Shown piece by piece: positions 1 to 7,033 of a stretch of DNA of 7,033 nucleotides (position 1 is the stretch's first letter; every line of letters begins with the position of its first letter). Position numbers and translations under genes: made by a program. Source of the DNA: BMS3ABIN04 sp965554225 (GTDB lineage Bacteria > Bacteroidota > Ignavibacteria > Ignavibacteriales > Melioribacteraceae); assembly GCA_965554225.1 (NCBI GenBank), contig CBEVZC010000147.1, positions 1 to 7,033 on the forward strand, read 5' to 3'. The notes under the pieces were generated by a model, which was not told the origin of the DNA, did no database searches, and worked only from the letters and a program-made list of their open reading frames with translations.

Positions 1-34
1 ATTTAATATTTATTTATTAATAAAAAAGTAATAG

Positions 35-2605
35 ATGTTAAAGAAAATACAAGCTCTTTTTTTAATCATTTTTATAATAAATTCTGCTTTTCTTTTTGCA
101 CAAATTAAGATTACCGAGCTTCCGCAAGCAGATTTAAATAAAGTCGATTCAATATTTTTTGATTTAACAAAAACACGTAGTTTAATTGACTTAAACTCAG
201 GTTGGAAAATTTATGCTGCCGATAAACCAGACCAAAAGACAGAAGTTTCAGTTCCATCACTTATTGCTTCCGATAAAGAATTTGTTTTTGAGAAAGAATT
301 AAAGTTTAGCGCAGCGGAGCTGACAAATTATGAAATGGAATTGGTCTTTGAAGGTTTAAACTATTCTTGTAAAGTATCGCTAAACAATGTCAGTCTTTAT
401 ATGCATACCGGCGGTTCTTATCCGTTTACTATTAAAATTCCTAAAGAAATCTTAAACTATGATTTGCCTAATGTATTAAGGCTTTCAATTAAACATAAAT
501 TGGATTCACGTAATACAATACCCGTCAAACAGCGTTTTCTATTTCCAAAATCGGAAGGCGGAATTTTTAGAGACGCATATATACATTTAGTTCCTACTAT
601 TGCCGTAACAAAAGTTAGTTACACATTTAAAAAAGCGAAGAAAGCAAATAGAATAAACCTGGAACTAAAATACGATATTACAAAGCATGCGACCTCTGAA
701 AGTTCTAATAAAAATAAGAATTACAAATGTTACGTTCAGTTTATTGATACTGAGAAAAGCACCGTTCTGTATTCGAGAGATTATAATATTAAATTTCCGG
801 AATCTGACGTTGTTGAAAAAACTAACCAGATTTCTTTAATCCGGCCAAAATATTGGACACCTAAAAATCCGCAGCATTATTTCCTAAGGATCGTAGTATT
901 AAACGGCGACAGCTTAATTGATGAATACAAAAAACAAATTGCGCTGAAAATAATTACTAAGAAAAACAATATCTTGTTCTTAAATGGAAAACAAATAACA
1001 TTTAATGGTACAACTTATTTACCGCCTTCAAAATTATTTATCCAAAGCGGATATTATGAATCATTAAAAAGAGATTTTCAGATAATTAAAAACGCCGGAT
1101 TTAACGCAGTCCGGTTTGCAAATTCTGCACCTCATCCTTATGCATTAAAATTATGTGACGATTTGGGATTGTTTGCCTTTATTGAAATACCTTTGAATTC
1201 TATACCCGAACAGCTGACAAGTGACGATGAGTTTTTGAAGAGAAGTCAGAATTACATGAACAACTTTATTACTTCTTATTCAAATTATCCTTCTGTTCTT
1301 GCAGTTGGTGTAGGAAGTTCTTTTTTACCAAAATCAAATGAGCACAAAAAATTCATCGAACAATTAACATCAATTGTTAAATCCAAAACTAATTTTTACA
1401 CCTATGCATCATTTGTCGGCATTCCCAAAGATACAATTCGTAACCTTGATTTCTATGGAATCGAACTATATTCAAAAGATTTTAGAACCAAGTCATTTTC
1501 GGAAACTTCAATTAATTCGCACAAATACTTCATTAGTCAAGCCACATACCCTACTTACCTTGGAAGTTCCAACGGTTATCTGAATAGATTTTCATACGAA
1601 GCACAAGCCAAATATTTCAGCGATATCATTTCATCATCCAAGCAAAATAAATTATCCGGTTATTTTCTAAATTCTATGTTCGATTTTAGAGGTGATTTCG
1701 CCCCGTTTTACAGTGGCTACGACATTAATAAAGTTTATAAAATAGGTATTTTAGGTGAAGACAGAGCAACGGATAGAATATCATACAGCTTAATTAAATC
1801 CAAGATTACTAAAACAGGAAAAGTAACCATTCCGGTTGGAAGCGAGAAAGACGACTCACCATTATTTTTCATTATTGTTAGCCTTGTACTTTCTTTATTC
1901 TTAGGATTGATTATTAACTCTAAGCGAAAGTTTAGAGAAGACGCAATTAGAGCTTTGTTGAGACCTTATAATTTTTATGCGGATATAAGAGACCAAAGGA
2001 TCTTATCGGGATTGAATACAAATGCACTTATGATTTTGCTTGCCGGTTCACATTCGCTTTTATTAACAAATTTATTATTCTTTCTTAAAAACAACATTTT
2101 GCTTGAAAAAACTATAGTAGCTTTCGGCTCTGATAAGTTTGTTAACATAATCAATTTCTTAGCGTGGAACCCGGTTGAATCATTTATATATCTTTTTATT
2201 TTATCCATCATTATGTTTTTCTTCTTTTCGATAATTTTTCAATTTGCCTCTTTTTTCATAAAAAACAAAGTCTTGTTTTCAAGTATCTATTACGTTGTAA
2301 TCTGGGCATTTCTTCCACTAGCTGTTTTATTACCGGTTGAGCTTGTTCTTTATAGAATATTGATTGCTAATACGATTAATTTTTATATTTACATTTTCTT
2401 ACTTGTGTATGCTCTCTGGCTAATCCAAAGATTATTAAAAGGAATATTTGTAATATTCGATACACGACCATCAGTTGTTTATTTAATGAGTTTTGCAGTA
2501 ACGGTAGCAGTTATAGGAATAATACTTTTTTATTTCCAGTTTAAAGATTCTGCTATTTATTATATTATAAATGCAGCAAAACAATATAAATTTATATCAG
2601 GTTAA
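35..2605 (+). CDS. Secreted glycoside hydrolase family 2-like protein with six-helix C-terminal membrane domain; probable pseudoenzyme
   Basis: The 856-residue product begins with a signal peptide (about residues 1-22: KK, a hydrophobic core, then LFA before Q23), so residues 23 to about 608 should lie outside the cytoplasmic membrane. That part follows the family 2 glycosidase order. A sugar-binding jelly roll covers about 48-190 (FEG at 105-107; GGIFRDAY at 175-182). An Ig-like domain covers about 190-310. A TIM barrel covers about 312-595 (VRF at 359-361, LCDDLGL at 373-379, IEIP at 383-386, and a final Q..YFSDII...GYFLNSMFDF region). The two catalytic glutamates appear to be missing: the strand YPSVLAVGVGSS (418-429) has SS where active enzymes have NE, and ISQ (500-502) has Gln where the nucleophile Glu is expected. 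Predicted helices follow at about 610-627, 663-684, 715-742, 746-773, 781-801 and 814-836; RPYNFYADIR before the second helix resembles the start of Yip1-type domains. The likely role is binding or sensing a glycan rather than hydrolysis (inference). The ATG at 35 directly precedes the signal peptide; only 34 AT-rich bases lie upstream, and no promoter is recognisable in them. Confidence 0.8.
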   Translation: MLKKIQALFLIIFIINSAFLFAQIKITELPQADLNKVDSIFFDLTKTRSLIDLNSGWKIYAADKPDQKTEVSVPSLIASDKEFVFEKELKFSAAELTNYEMELVFEGLNYSCKVSLNNVSLYMHTGGSYPFTIKIPKEILNYDLPNVLRLSIKHKLDSRNTIPVKQRFLFPKSEGGIFRDAYIHLVPTIAVTKVSYTFKKAKKANRINLELKYDITKHATSESSNKNKNYKCYVQFIDTEKSTVLYSRDYNIKFPESDVVEKTNQISLIRPKYWTPKNPQHYFLRIVVLNGDSLIDEYKKQIALKIITKKNNILFLNGKQITFNGTTYLPPSKLFIQSGYYESLKRDFQIIKNAGFNAVRFANSAPHPYALKLCDDLGLFAFIEIPLNSIPEQLTSDDEFLKRSQNYMNNFITSYSNYPSVLAVGVGSSFLPKSNEHKKFIEQLTSIVKSKTNFYTYASFVGIPKDTIRNLDFYGIELYSKDFRTKSFSETSINSHKYFISQATYPTYLGSSNGYLNRFSYEAQAKYFSDIISSSKQNKLSGYFLNSMFDFRGDFAPFYSGYDINKVYKIGILGEDRATDRISYSLIKSKITKTGKVTIPVGSEKDDSPLFFIIVSLVLSLFLGLIINSKRKFREDAIRALLRPYNFYADIRDQRILSGLNTNALMILLAGSHSLLLTNLLFFLKNNILLEKTIVAFGSDKFVNIINFLAWNPVESFIYLFILSIIMFFFFSIIFQFASFFIKNKVLFSSIYYVVIWAFLPLAVLLPVELVLYRILIANTINFYIYIFLLVYALWLIQRLLKGIFVIFDTRPSVVYLMSFAVTVAVIGIILFYFQFKDSAIYYIINAAKQYKFISG

Positions 2606-2614
2606 TATAACTTG
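2597..2614 (+). promoter_or_regulatory. Translation start region of smc: TTG start, no clear Shine-Dalgarno, tight coupling to upstream stop
   Basis: The upstream gene ends with TAA at 2603-2605. After the 6 bases TATAAC comes TTG at 2612, in the same reading frame as that stop. The only purine-rich bit nearby is AGG at 2599-2601, 10 bases before the start, inside the last codons of the upstream gene; this is a weak and rather distant ribosome-binding match. No ATG or GTG lies between the stop and the Walker A codons, so TTG is the only sensible start. The layout suggests translation by termination-reinitiation from the upstream gene (inference). Confidence 0.6.
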
Positions 2615-5600
2615 TTTTTATCAAAATTAGAAATATTTGGATTTAAATCCTTCGCGACCAAAACAACTCTTAACTTTACTCGCGGCATAACAGGTGTAGT
2701 AGGACCAAACGGTTCAGGTAAGACAAATATAGTTGACGCAATTAGGTGGTGCCTTGGCGAACAAAAGTCCAGCACTCTTAGAAGTGATAAAATGGAAAAC
2801 GTTATCTTTAACGGCACTAACAACAAAAAACCTATGGGAATGTCCGAGGTTTCTTTAACTCTGGTTAACGATAGGGGTATTCTTCCTTCTGAATATACAG
2901 AGATCACAATAACACGAAGAATTTTCAGATCGGGAGAAAGCGAATATCTTCTTAATAAAAACGTATGCAGACTAAAAGATATAACCAACCTGTTCATGGA
3001 TACAGGAATGGCAACAAATGCTTATTCGGTTATCGAATTAAAAATGGTTGAGAATATTTTAAGCAGTAAGGCTGATGAAAGAAGGAAGATGTTTGAAGAA
3101 GCAGCAGGAGTAAACAAGTATAAACTCAGAAGAAGGCTTTCACTTAAAAGGTTAGATGAGGTTAAATCGGATTTAACACGAGTAAACGATATAGTTTCTG
3201 AAGTTGAGAAAAATGTTAGGTCACTTGAAAGACAGTCAAAAAAAGCCAACCGTTACAACCACTTGCAATCAGAGCTGAGAGAAAAAGAAATTGATTTAGC
3301 GGAAAGAGAGCTGGCAAATTTAACTTTAGAACTTTCAACTTTACAAAAACAAAAAGACGAGCTGACATTTGGAAAAGACGAAATTGACGAACAAATAAAA
3401 AGTTCGGAAAACGGACTGGTAACCTTACGGGAAGCCATTTCCGAAAAAGAAACAAAGCTGCGGGAAAAACTAAATGAGCTTTCTTCACTTTCAGGAAAAA
3501 TCTATACTAATAAGAAAAATGTTTCGGTTGCTGATGAAAGGAAAAAGTCTCTTGAAGAAAATATTAAAAATTACAAAGCTGAAATTGAAGAATTAAAAAC
3601 ACAAAATGAAGAATCGGATGAAAAGCTGAAGAATTATAATGAAACTAAAATTCGATTAAAATCCCTTATTGAAGAGAAGAAATCTTTTATTGAAACTAAC
3701 GAAAAAGTTTTAGAAGGAAAGAAAAATCATCTTACCGAGTTAAAAGCCTTTTTAAAATCTAAAAATGAAGACTCTGTTGAGTTATTTCAAAATTATTCAT
3801 CAAAAGAAAATCGGCTGTCAAATCTCAAGAATTATCAGGCAACTTCAAATGATAGTATAAATAAGTTAAACGAAAAGATTCAAAAGCTCACTTCCGATAT
3901 TGCAAAAAGTGTCGGTTACCTTGAGAATCTTGAACAGGAAAAATCAAAAGCTAAAGATGAACTAAGCAATTCCGAATCTCTTTACTCCAAACGATTAGAC
4001 GAGAAAGAATCCCTCGAGAAAAAATTAAGTTCATTAAAAGATAATGAGCTGGAAGAAAAAGGAACTATAAATAATCTTAAAACTAAAATCGATTTTTATC
4101 AATCACTAATTACAAATCTGGAAGGTATTTCCGGCGGTTCAAAAATTCTTCTGGAAAGTGAAGGTTGGACAGATAAAGAAAAAACTCTTTTTGCAGATGT
4201 AGGGAACACAGACGCAGAATTTCAATTAGCTCTTGAAGTTGCACTAAAAAATGTTCTTAACAGCCTCTTGATAGACGATTTAAATGATTTACAAAAAGCT
4301 ATAGAATACTTAAAGAAAAACGATCTCGGTAAAGCTTCGTTTTACCTTTTAGGCAACGGAACAAAGAAAAAAGGGTTTCTTAACAAATTGCAAAATTTCA
4401 CAACTCGCAGAGAAGCCAAAAAAGTAGAAAAAAAACAGGGATTTATTGCTTGGGCAAAATCATTAGTAACATCAACCGAAAAATGGCAACCTTATTTCGA
4501 AAAAATTCTTATTAATACTGCCGTTGTAAAGGATTTGGACACGGCAATTAAGTTACATAACGAGTTCAAGGAATTTAACTTTTCCACACTAGACGGGGAC
4601 TTTATTCAAAATGACGGTGTTATTGTTGCCGGTTCTTTTGCTAAAATAGACCAAACACTTTTTGGGAGGAAAAAACTTCTTGAAGAATTAAAAGACCAAT
4701 ATCCGAAATACGAAGCAAACCTGAGAAAACTACATGATTTTATTTCAGAGACAGAAAACGAAATATCCAGAATTGATTTGAAGGTTTTGTCTGATCAAGG
4801 TAAAATTATTTTAAATGATATTAACAACATTGAAAAACAGATAGCTAAATTTGAATTCGAGAAGAATAAAGCGTCGGAGGAAATAGAAAAAACTCAGCAA
4901 GAAATACACGATTTTGTTAATCAGATAAATACTTACGACACGGAAATTATAACACTTACGGAAGAGATAAATTTACTAACCGATAAAAAGCAAAATATTT
5001 CAGCAGATCTTTCCACTATTGAAAAAGAAGTTAGTGAAGCCGAAGAAGATTACAATGCCGCACAATCCGAGTTGAACAAACAAAATCTTGAGCTTGAACG
5101 ATTAAAAGGCGAACTCCATAGTTCAATAAACAACATTAAAAGAACGGAAGAGAATCTTCTATCTATTAAAGAAACTATTGACCGCAGAAATAAAGAGATA
5201 TCTTCTGCACACGAGGAAATCTCCGGACTTGACGAAATCATCTCTTCAAGTGATAATGAATACGAAGTTCTTCTTCAGCAGAATACGGAACTTGAAAAAA
5301 GCAAAGATGAGTTAGAAGTAAATGTAAATGAGATGAAAAATAAGATGACCGAAAGTGAAAAACGGTTAAACAGGTTGAGGAATGAAAGACAATCGCTTTC
5401 GGATAATGTTTACAAAGTTGACCTGAGGAACAATGAACTTTCAATGAAAATTGAAAATTTAAGAAATTCGATTCAGGAAGAATATTCATTGGAACTTCAA
5501 TTAAAAGACTTTGAAGACCTACACGAATTTAACTTTTCCGAAAGAGCGAATGAGGTTTCAAGGTTAAAAGAGAAAATTAGAAACTTAGGACCGATTAATT

Positions 5601-6202
5601 TACTTGCCTACAACGAGTACGAAGAAGAAAAGGAAAGACTAGATTTTCTTCATCAACAGAGAGATGATTTAATTGAATCGGAAAAGGATTTAATCAATAC
5701 GATAAAAAATATAAATGAATCTGCTCAGAATGTTTTCTTCGAAATATTTGAAGAAATCAGAAAGAATTTCACAAACATATTCCAAACATTATTTGACCCC
5801 GAAGACGAAGCAGATTTAAAATTAGAAGAAGGTGTTGATCCGCTTGAAGCAAAAATTGAAATTATTGCAAAACCAAAAGGTAAACGCCCAACTTCTATCG
5901 AGTTGCTTTCCGGAGGGGAAAAAACTTTAACCGCTACGGCTCTTCTCTTTGCTATTTATTTGGTCAAGCCAAGTCCTTTCTGTATTATGGATGAAGTTGA
6001 TGCCCCGTTAGACGATGCAAACGTTGACCGGTTTACAAAATTACTGAAGGAGTTCAGTGACAGAACTCAATTTATAATTGTAACTCACAACAAAAGAAGC
6101 ATGGAAGCATCCGAAACAATGTACGGCGTAACTATGCAGGAAGAAGGAATTTCCAAATTAGTCGGTGTACAGTTCAACGACCAAATAAATGTTCCGGCGT
6201 AA
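2612..6202 (+). CDS. smc: Chromosome segregation/condensation ATPase Smc
   Basis: Smc forms a ring-shaped homodimer which, with ScpA and ScpB, compacts and separates sister chromosomes by ATP-driven loop extrusion; scpA and scpB are not in this window. The 1196 residues match the family length and layout. The N-terminal head has KLEIFGFKSF at 5-14, Walker A GPNGSGKT at 31-38 and the R-loop Arg57. A long coiled coil runs about 165-495, the hinge about 504-685, and a returning coiled coil about 690-1010. The conserved LGPINL is at 992-997. The C-terminal head has signature LSGGE at 1099-1103, Walker B with catalytic Glu1128 (CIMDE), D-loop APLDD at 1131-1135 and switch His1159. All ATPase residues are present, so it should be active. 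YSVIELKMVE at 138-147 replaces the IGQG-type motif of Bacillus-like Smc, which I recall as typical of the Bacteroidota/Chlorobiota side. The start is TTG at 2612: an in-frame stop lies at 2603, the next ATG falls after Walker A, and the protein begins as Smc proteins normally do. The gene is 6 bases after the upstream gene and 3 before the next. Confidence 0.96.
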   Translation: MFLSKLEIFGFKSFATKTTLNFTRGITGVVGPNGSGKTNIVDAIRWCLGEQKSSTLRSDKMENVIFNGTNNKKPMGMSEVSLTLVNDRGILPSEYTEITITRRIFRSGESEYLLNKNVCRLKDITNLFMDTGMATNAYSVIELKMVENILSSKADERRKMFEEAAGVNKYKLRRRLSLKRLDEVKSDLTRVNDIVSEVEKNVRSLERQSKKANRYNHLQSELREKEIDLAERELANLTLELSTLQKQKDELTFGKDEIDEQIKSSENGLVTLREAISEKETKLREKLNELSSLSGKIYTNKKNVSVADERKKSLEENIKNYKAEIEELKTQNEESDEKLKNYNETKIRLKSLIEEKKSFIETNEKVLEGKKNHLTELKAFLKSKNEDSVELFQNYSSKENRLSNLKNYQATSNDSINKLNEKIQKLTSDIAKSVGYLENLEQEKSKAKDELSNSESLYSKRLDEKESLEKKLSSLKDNELEEKGTINNLKTKIDFYQSLITNLEGISGGSKILLESEGWTDKEKTLFADVGNTDAEFQLALEVALKNVLNSLLIDDLNDLQKAIEYLKKNDLGKASFYLLGNGTKKKGFLNKLQNFTTRREAKKVEKKQGFIAWAKSLVTSTEKWQPYFEKILINTAVVKDLDTAIKLHNEFKEFNFSTLDGDFIQNDGVIVAGSFAKIDQTLFGRKKLLEELKDQYPKYEANLRKLHDFISETENEISRIDLKVLSDQGKIILNDINNIEKQIAKFEFEKNKASEEIEKTQQEIHDFVNQINTYDTEIITLTEEINLLTDKKQNISADLSTIEKEVSEAEEDYNAAQSELNKQNLELERLKGELHSSINNIKRTEENLLSIKETIDRRNKEISSAHEEISGLDEIISSSDNEYEVLLQQNTELEKSKDELEVNVNEMKNKMTESEKRLNRLRNERQSLSDNVYKVDLRNNELSMKIENLRNSIQEEYSLELQLKDFEDLHEFNFSERANEVSRLKEKIRNLGPINLLAYNEYEEEKERLDFLHQQRDDLIESEKDLINTIKNINESAQNVFFEIFEEIRKNFTNIFQTLFDPEDEADLKLEEGVDPLEAKIEIIAKPKGKRPTSIELLSGGEKTLTATALLFAIYLVKPSPFCIMDEVDAPLDDANVDRFTKLLKEFSDRTQFIIVTHNKRSMEASETMYGVTMQEEGISKLVGVQFNDQINVPA

Positions 6203-6205
6203 AAT

Positions 6206-6934
6206 ATGAACAACGACCATAAAACTTTTAAAATTTTCGTAGACTTTGATGGAACAATTACACAGAAAGATGTCGGGGAGAATATGTTTCTTACTTTTGG
6301 CGATCCTGAAAAAGCTAATGAAATTATTCAACTTTGGTTGGATAGAAAGATCACATCTACTCAAACATGGGATTTACTTTGCAAAACGGTAGACAATTTT
6401 AACTTTGACGAATTTGATAAATTTCTCGACGATATGAAAATTGACGAATCTTTTCATTCTTTTACCAATTATTGTAAAAGGAATAATTATACGCTTAAAA
6501 TTTTAAGCGACGGACTGGATTACTACATTAAAAATATTTTAAAACGTGAAAATCTTTTGGATATTGAGCATTTCACTAATAAAGTAACCTTTGATAAAAA
6601 CAATAACCTAATTTGTGAATTCCCTTATACTGACGAAGAATGTAAACTTTGCGCTAATTGCAAAAGAAACCACATTATCAACAACAGCAGCGACGATGAT
6701 TATACCGTCTACATTGGTGATGGTTGGTCGGATACTTGTCCGGCACAATATTGTGATTTTATATTTGCTAAAAAGTCTTTACTGAAATTTTGCGAACAAA
6801 ATAGGATTTCTTATTTCCCGTTTGAAAACTTTAATGATATCTCAATTCGTTTAGATGAACTAAGTAAGAAAAAGAAACTGAAAAAAAGGCATCAAGCTTT
6901 TCTTAAAAGAAGAGAAGCATATATGCAAGGATAA
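6206..6934 (+). CDS. MtnX-like HAD-superfamily (subfamily IB) phosphatase
   Basis: This is a 242-residue soluble phosphatase of the haloacid dehalogenase superfamily, closest in style to MtnX, which in Bacillus dephosphorylates 2-hydroxy-3-keto-5-methylthiopentenyl-1-phosphate in methionine salvage. The four HAD motifs are intact: nucleophile and acid/base Asp13 and Asp15 (DFDGTIT), Ser101 in ILSDG, Lys153, and the magnesium-binding GDGWSD with Asp172 and Asp176. Three cysteines just before Lys153 (146, 149, 152; CxxCxxCK) and the following FAKKSLLKFC...PFENF stretch are also MtnX-type features. The last 22 residues are strongly basic (KKKKLKKR, then LKRR), an addition beyond the catalytic fold. 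The ATG at 6206 is 3 bases after the smc stop and gives a clean start just before the nucleophile motif; no Shine-Dalgarno is seen. No other methionine-salvage gene is visible, so the substrate is uncertain. Other phosphatases of this subfamily, such as phosphoserine or phosphoethanolamine/phosphocholine types, remain possible, and I give no gene symbol. Confidence 0.85.
   Translation: MNNDHKTFKIFVDFDGTITQKDVGENMFLTFGDPEKANEIIQLWLDRKITSTQTWDLLCKTVDNFNFDEFDKFLDDMKIDESFHSFTNYCKRNNYTLKILSDGLDYYIKNILKRENLLDIEHFTNKVTFDKNNNLICEFPYTDEECKLCANCKRNHIINNSSDDDYTVYIGDGWSDTCPAQYCDFIFAKKSLLKFCEQNRISYFPFENFNDISIRLDELSKKKKLKKRHQAFLKRREAYMQG
6492..6509. repeat. 18-base perfect palindrome inside the phosphatase gene
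   Basis: The sequence CGCTTAAAATTTTAAGCG is its own reverse complement, and the symmetry stops at the flanking bases (A on both sides). It encodes the TLKILSD stretch that leads into HAD motif II, so the protein sequence constrains much of it. It could be chance in AT-rich DNA, or an internal operator-like or hairpin-forming site; nothing else in the window repeats it as far as I can see. Confidence 0.5.
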
Positions 6935-6964
6935 TTACAAATTCAATTATTATAAGTTAAAGAT

Positions 6965-7033
6965 ATGAGCAATTTACCTAAGTTAGTTTTTAAATATAGA
7001 AGTTATACACCTATCCCCTTTCTTTTAGTGATG
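6965..7033 (+). CDS. Start of an unidentified gene cut by the right edge; possibly a membrane methyltransferase
   Basis: An ATG at 6965 opens a frame that stays open to the last base and gives 23 residues, MSNLPKLVFKYRSYTPIP followed by FLLVM. An in-frame TAA at 6953 and no other start between them fix this as the start. The visible part is a short basic lead (Lys6, Lys10, Arg12) followed by the beginning of a hydrophobic stretch, as expected for a first membrane helix. The KYRSYTPIP motif is reminiscent of the N-terminus of bacterial isoprenylcysteine carboxyl methyltransferase/phospholipid methyltransferase-like proteins, but this rests on memory of a very short segment. It lies 30 bases after the phosphatase stop with no terminator between, so it is likely co-transcribed. 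The gene is 3'-truncated by the window only. Confidence 0.55.
   Translation, partial: MSNLPKLVFKYRSYTPIPFLLVM

Noticed and set aside
1..34. Promoter for the first gene
   Set aside because: The stretch is too short and uniformly AT-rich; no TTTG-type -33 or TAnnTTTG-type -7 element can be picked out.
1374..1583. A 69-residue + strand open frame inside the GH2-like gene
   Set aside because: It is an out-of-frame shadow of the barrel region, with no start signal and no family features.
4428..4435. Run of eight A bases in the smc hinge as a possible frameshift site
   Set aside because: The frame is intact on both sides, the codons read as ordinary lysines, and no stimulatory stem-loop is apparent after it.
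2602..5489. Several short reverse-strand open frames opposite smc (for example 2602-2997, 3022-3249, 3216-3488, 5238-5489)
   Set aside because: They lie opposite a conserved gene, have no recognisable domains, and look like low-complexity mirror images of the coiled-coil codons.
2612..6202. Smc-like protein as part of a defence system (Wadjet- or Lamassu-type)
   Set aside because: The protein has the full housekeeping Smc layout with canonical heads, hinge and length, and the neighbours are not JetA/B/D- or LmuA/C-like.
6881..6888. AAAAAAAG near the end of the phosphatase gene as a dnaX-like slippery site
   Set aside because: The heptamer is not in the codon phase needed for a -1 slip, and the run is explained by the lysine-rich tail.
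6935..6964. Terminator or promoter between the phosphatase and the last gene
   Set aside because: The 30 bases are AT-rich but contain no inverted repeat followed by a T run and no recognisable promoter pair.

Overview
The window is an AT-rich, gene-dense stretch with every gene on the + strand and almost no intergenic space. The composition is about one third G+C by eye. The Smc protein matches the Bacteroidota/Chlorobiota/Ignavibacteriota form, secreted proteins start with a short hydrophobic leader ending in an 'FAQ'-type site, and none of the starts has a Shine-Dalgarno sequence. Together these suggest a bacterium of the FCB group, most likely an Ignavibacteria-like lineage. This assignment is inference from protein style, not from a marker-gene search.

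Layout: (1) 35-2605 encodes a secreted, membrane-anchored protein. Its ectodomain has the full glycoside hydrolase family 2 layout but appears to have lost both catalytic glutamates, and it is fused to a six-helix membrane domain. (2) 2612-6202 encodes a full-length chromosome-partitioning Smc ATPase that starts at TTG, only 6 bases after the first gene. (3) 6206-6934, 3 bases further on, encodes a MtnX-like HAD-superfamily phosphatase with all catalytic residues in place. (4) From 6965 to the right edge is the start of a fourth gene, of which only 23 residues are visible. It is probably a membrane protein, perhaps of the isoprenylcysteine/phospholipid methyltransferase type.

Spacings of 6, 3 and 30 bases with no terminator between genes point to one transcription unit. 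The functions do not form an obvious pathway: an envelope protein, a chromosome-organising ATPase, a small phosphatase and a probable membrane protein. The operon therefore looks like a housekeeping cluster rather than a dedicated system. I see no mobile element, CRISPR array, RNA gene or defence-system architecture. The most unusual item is the first gene, a candidate pseudoenzyme with a glycosidase fold joined to a Yip1-like membrane module.
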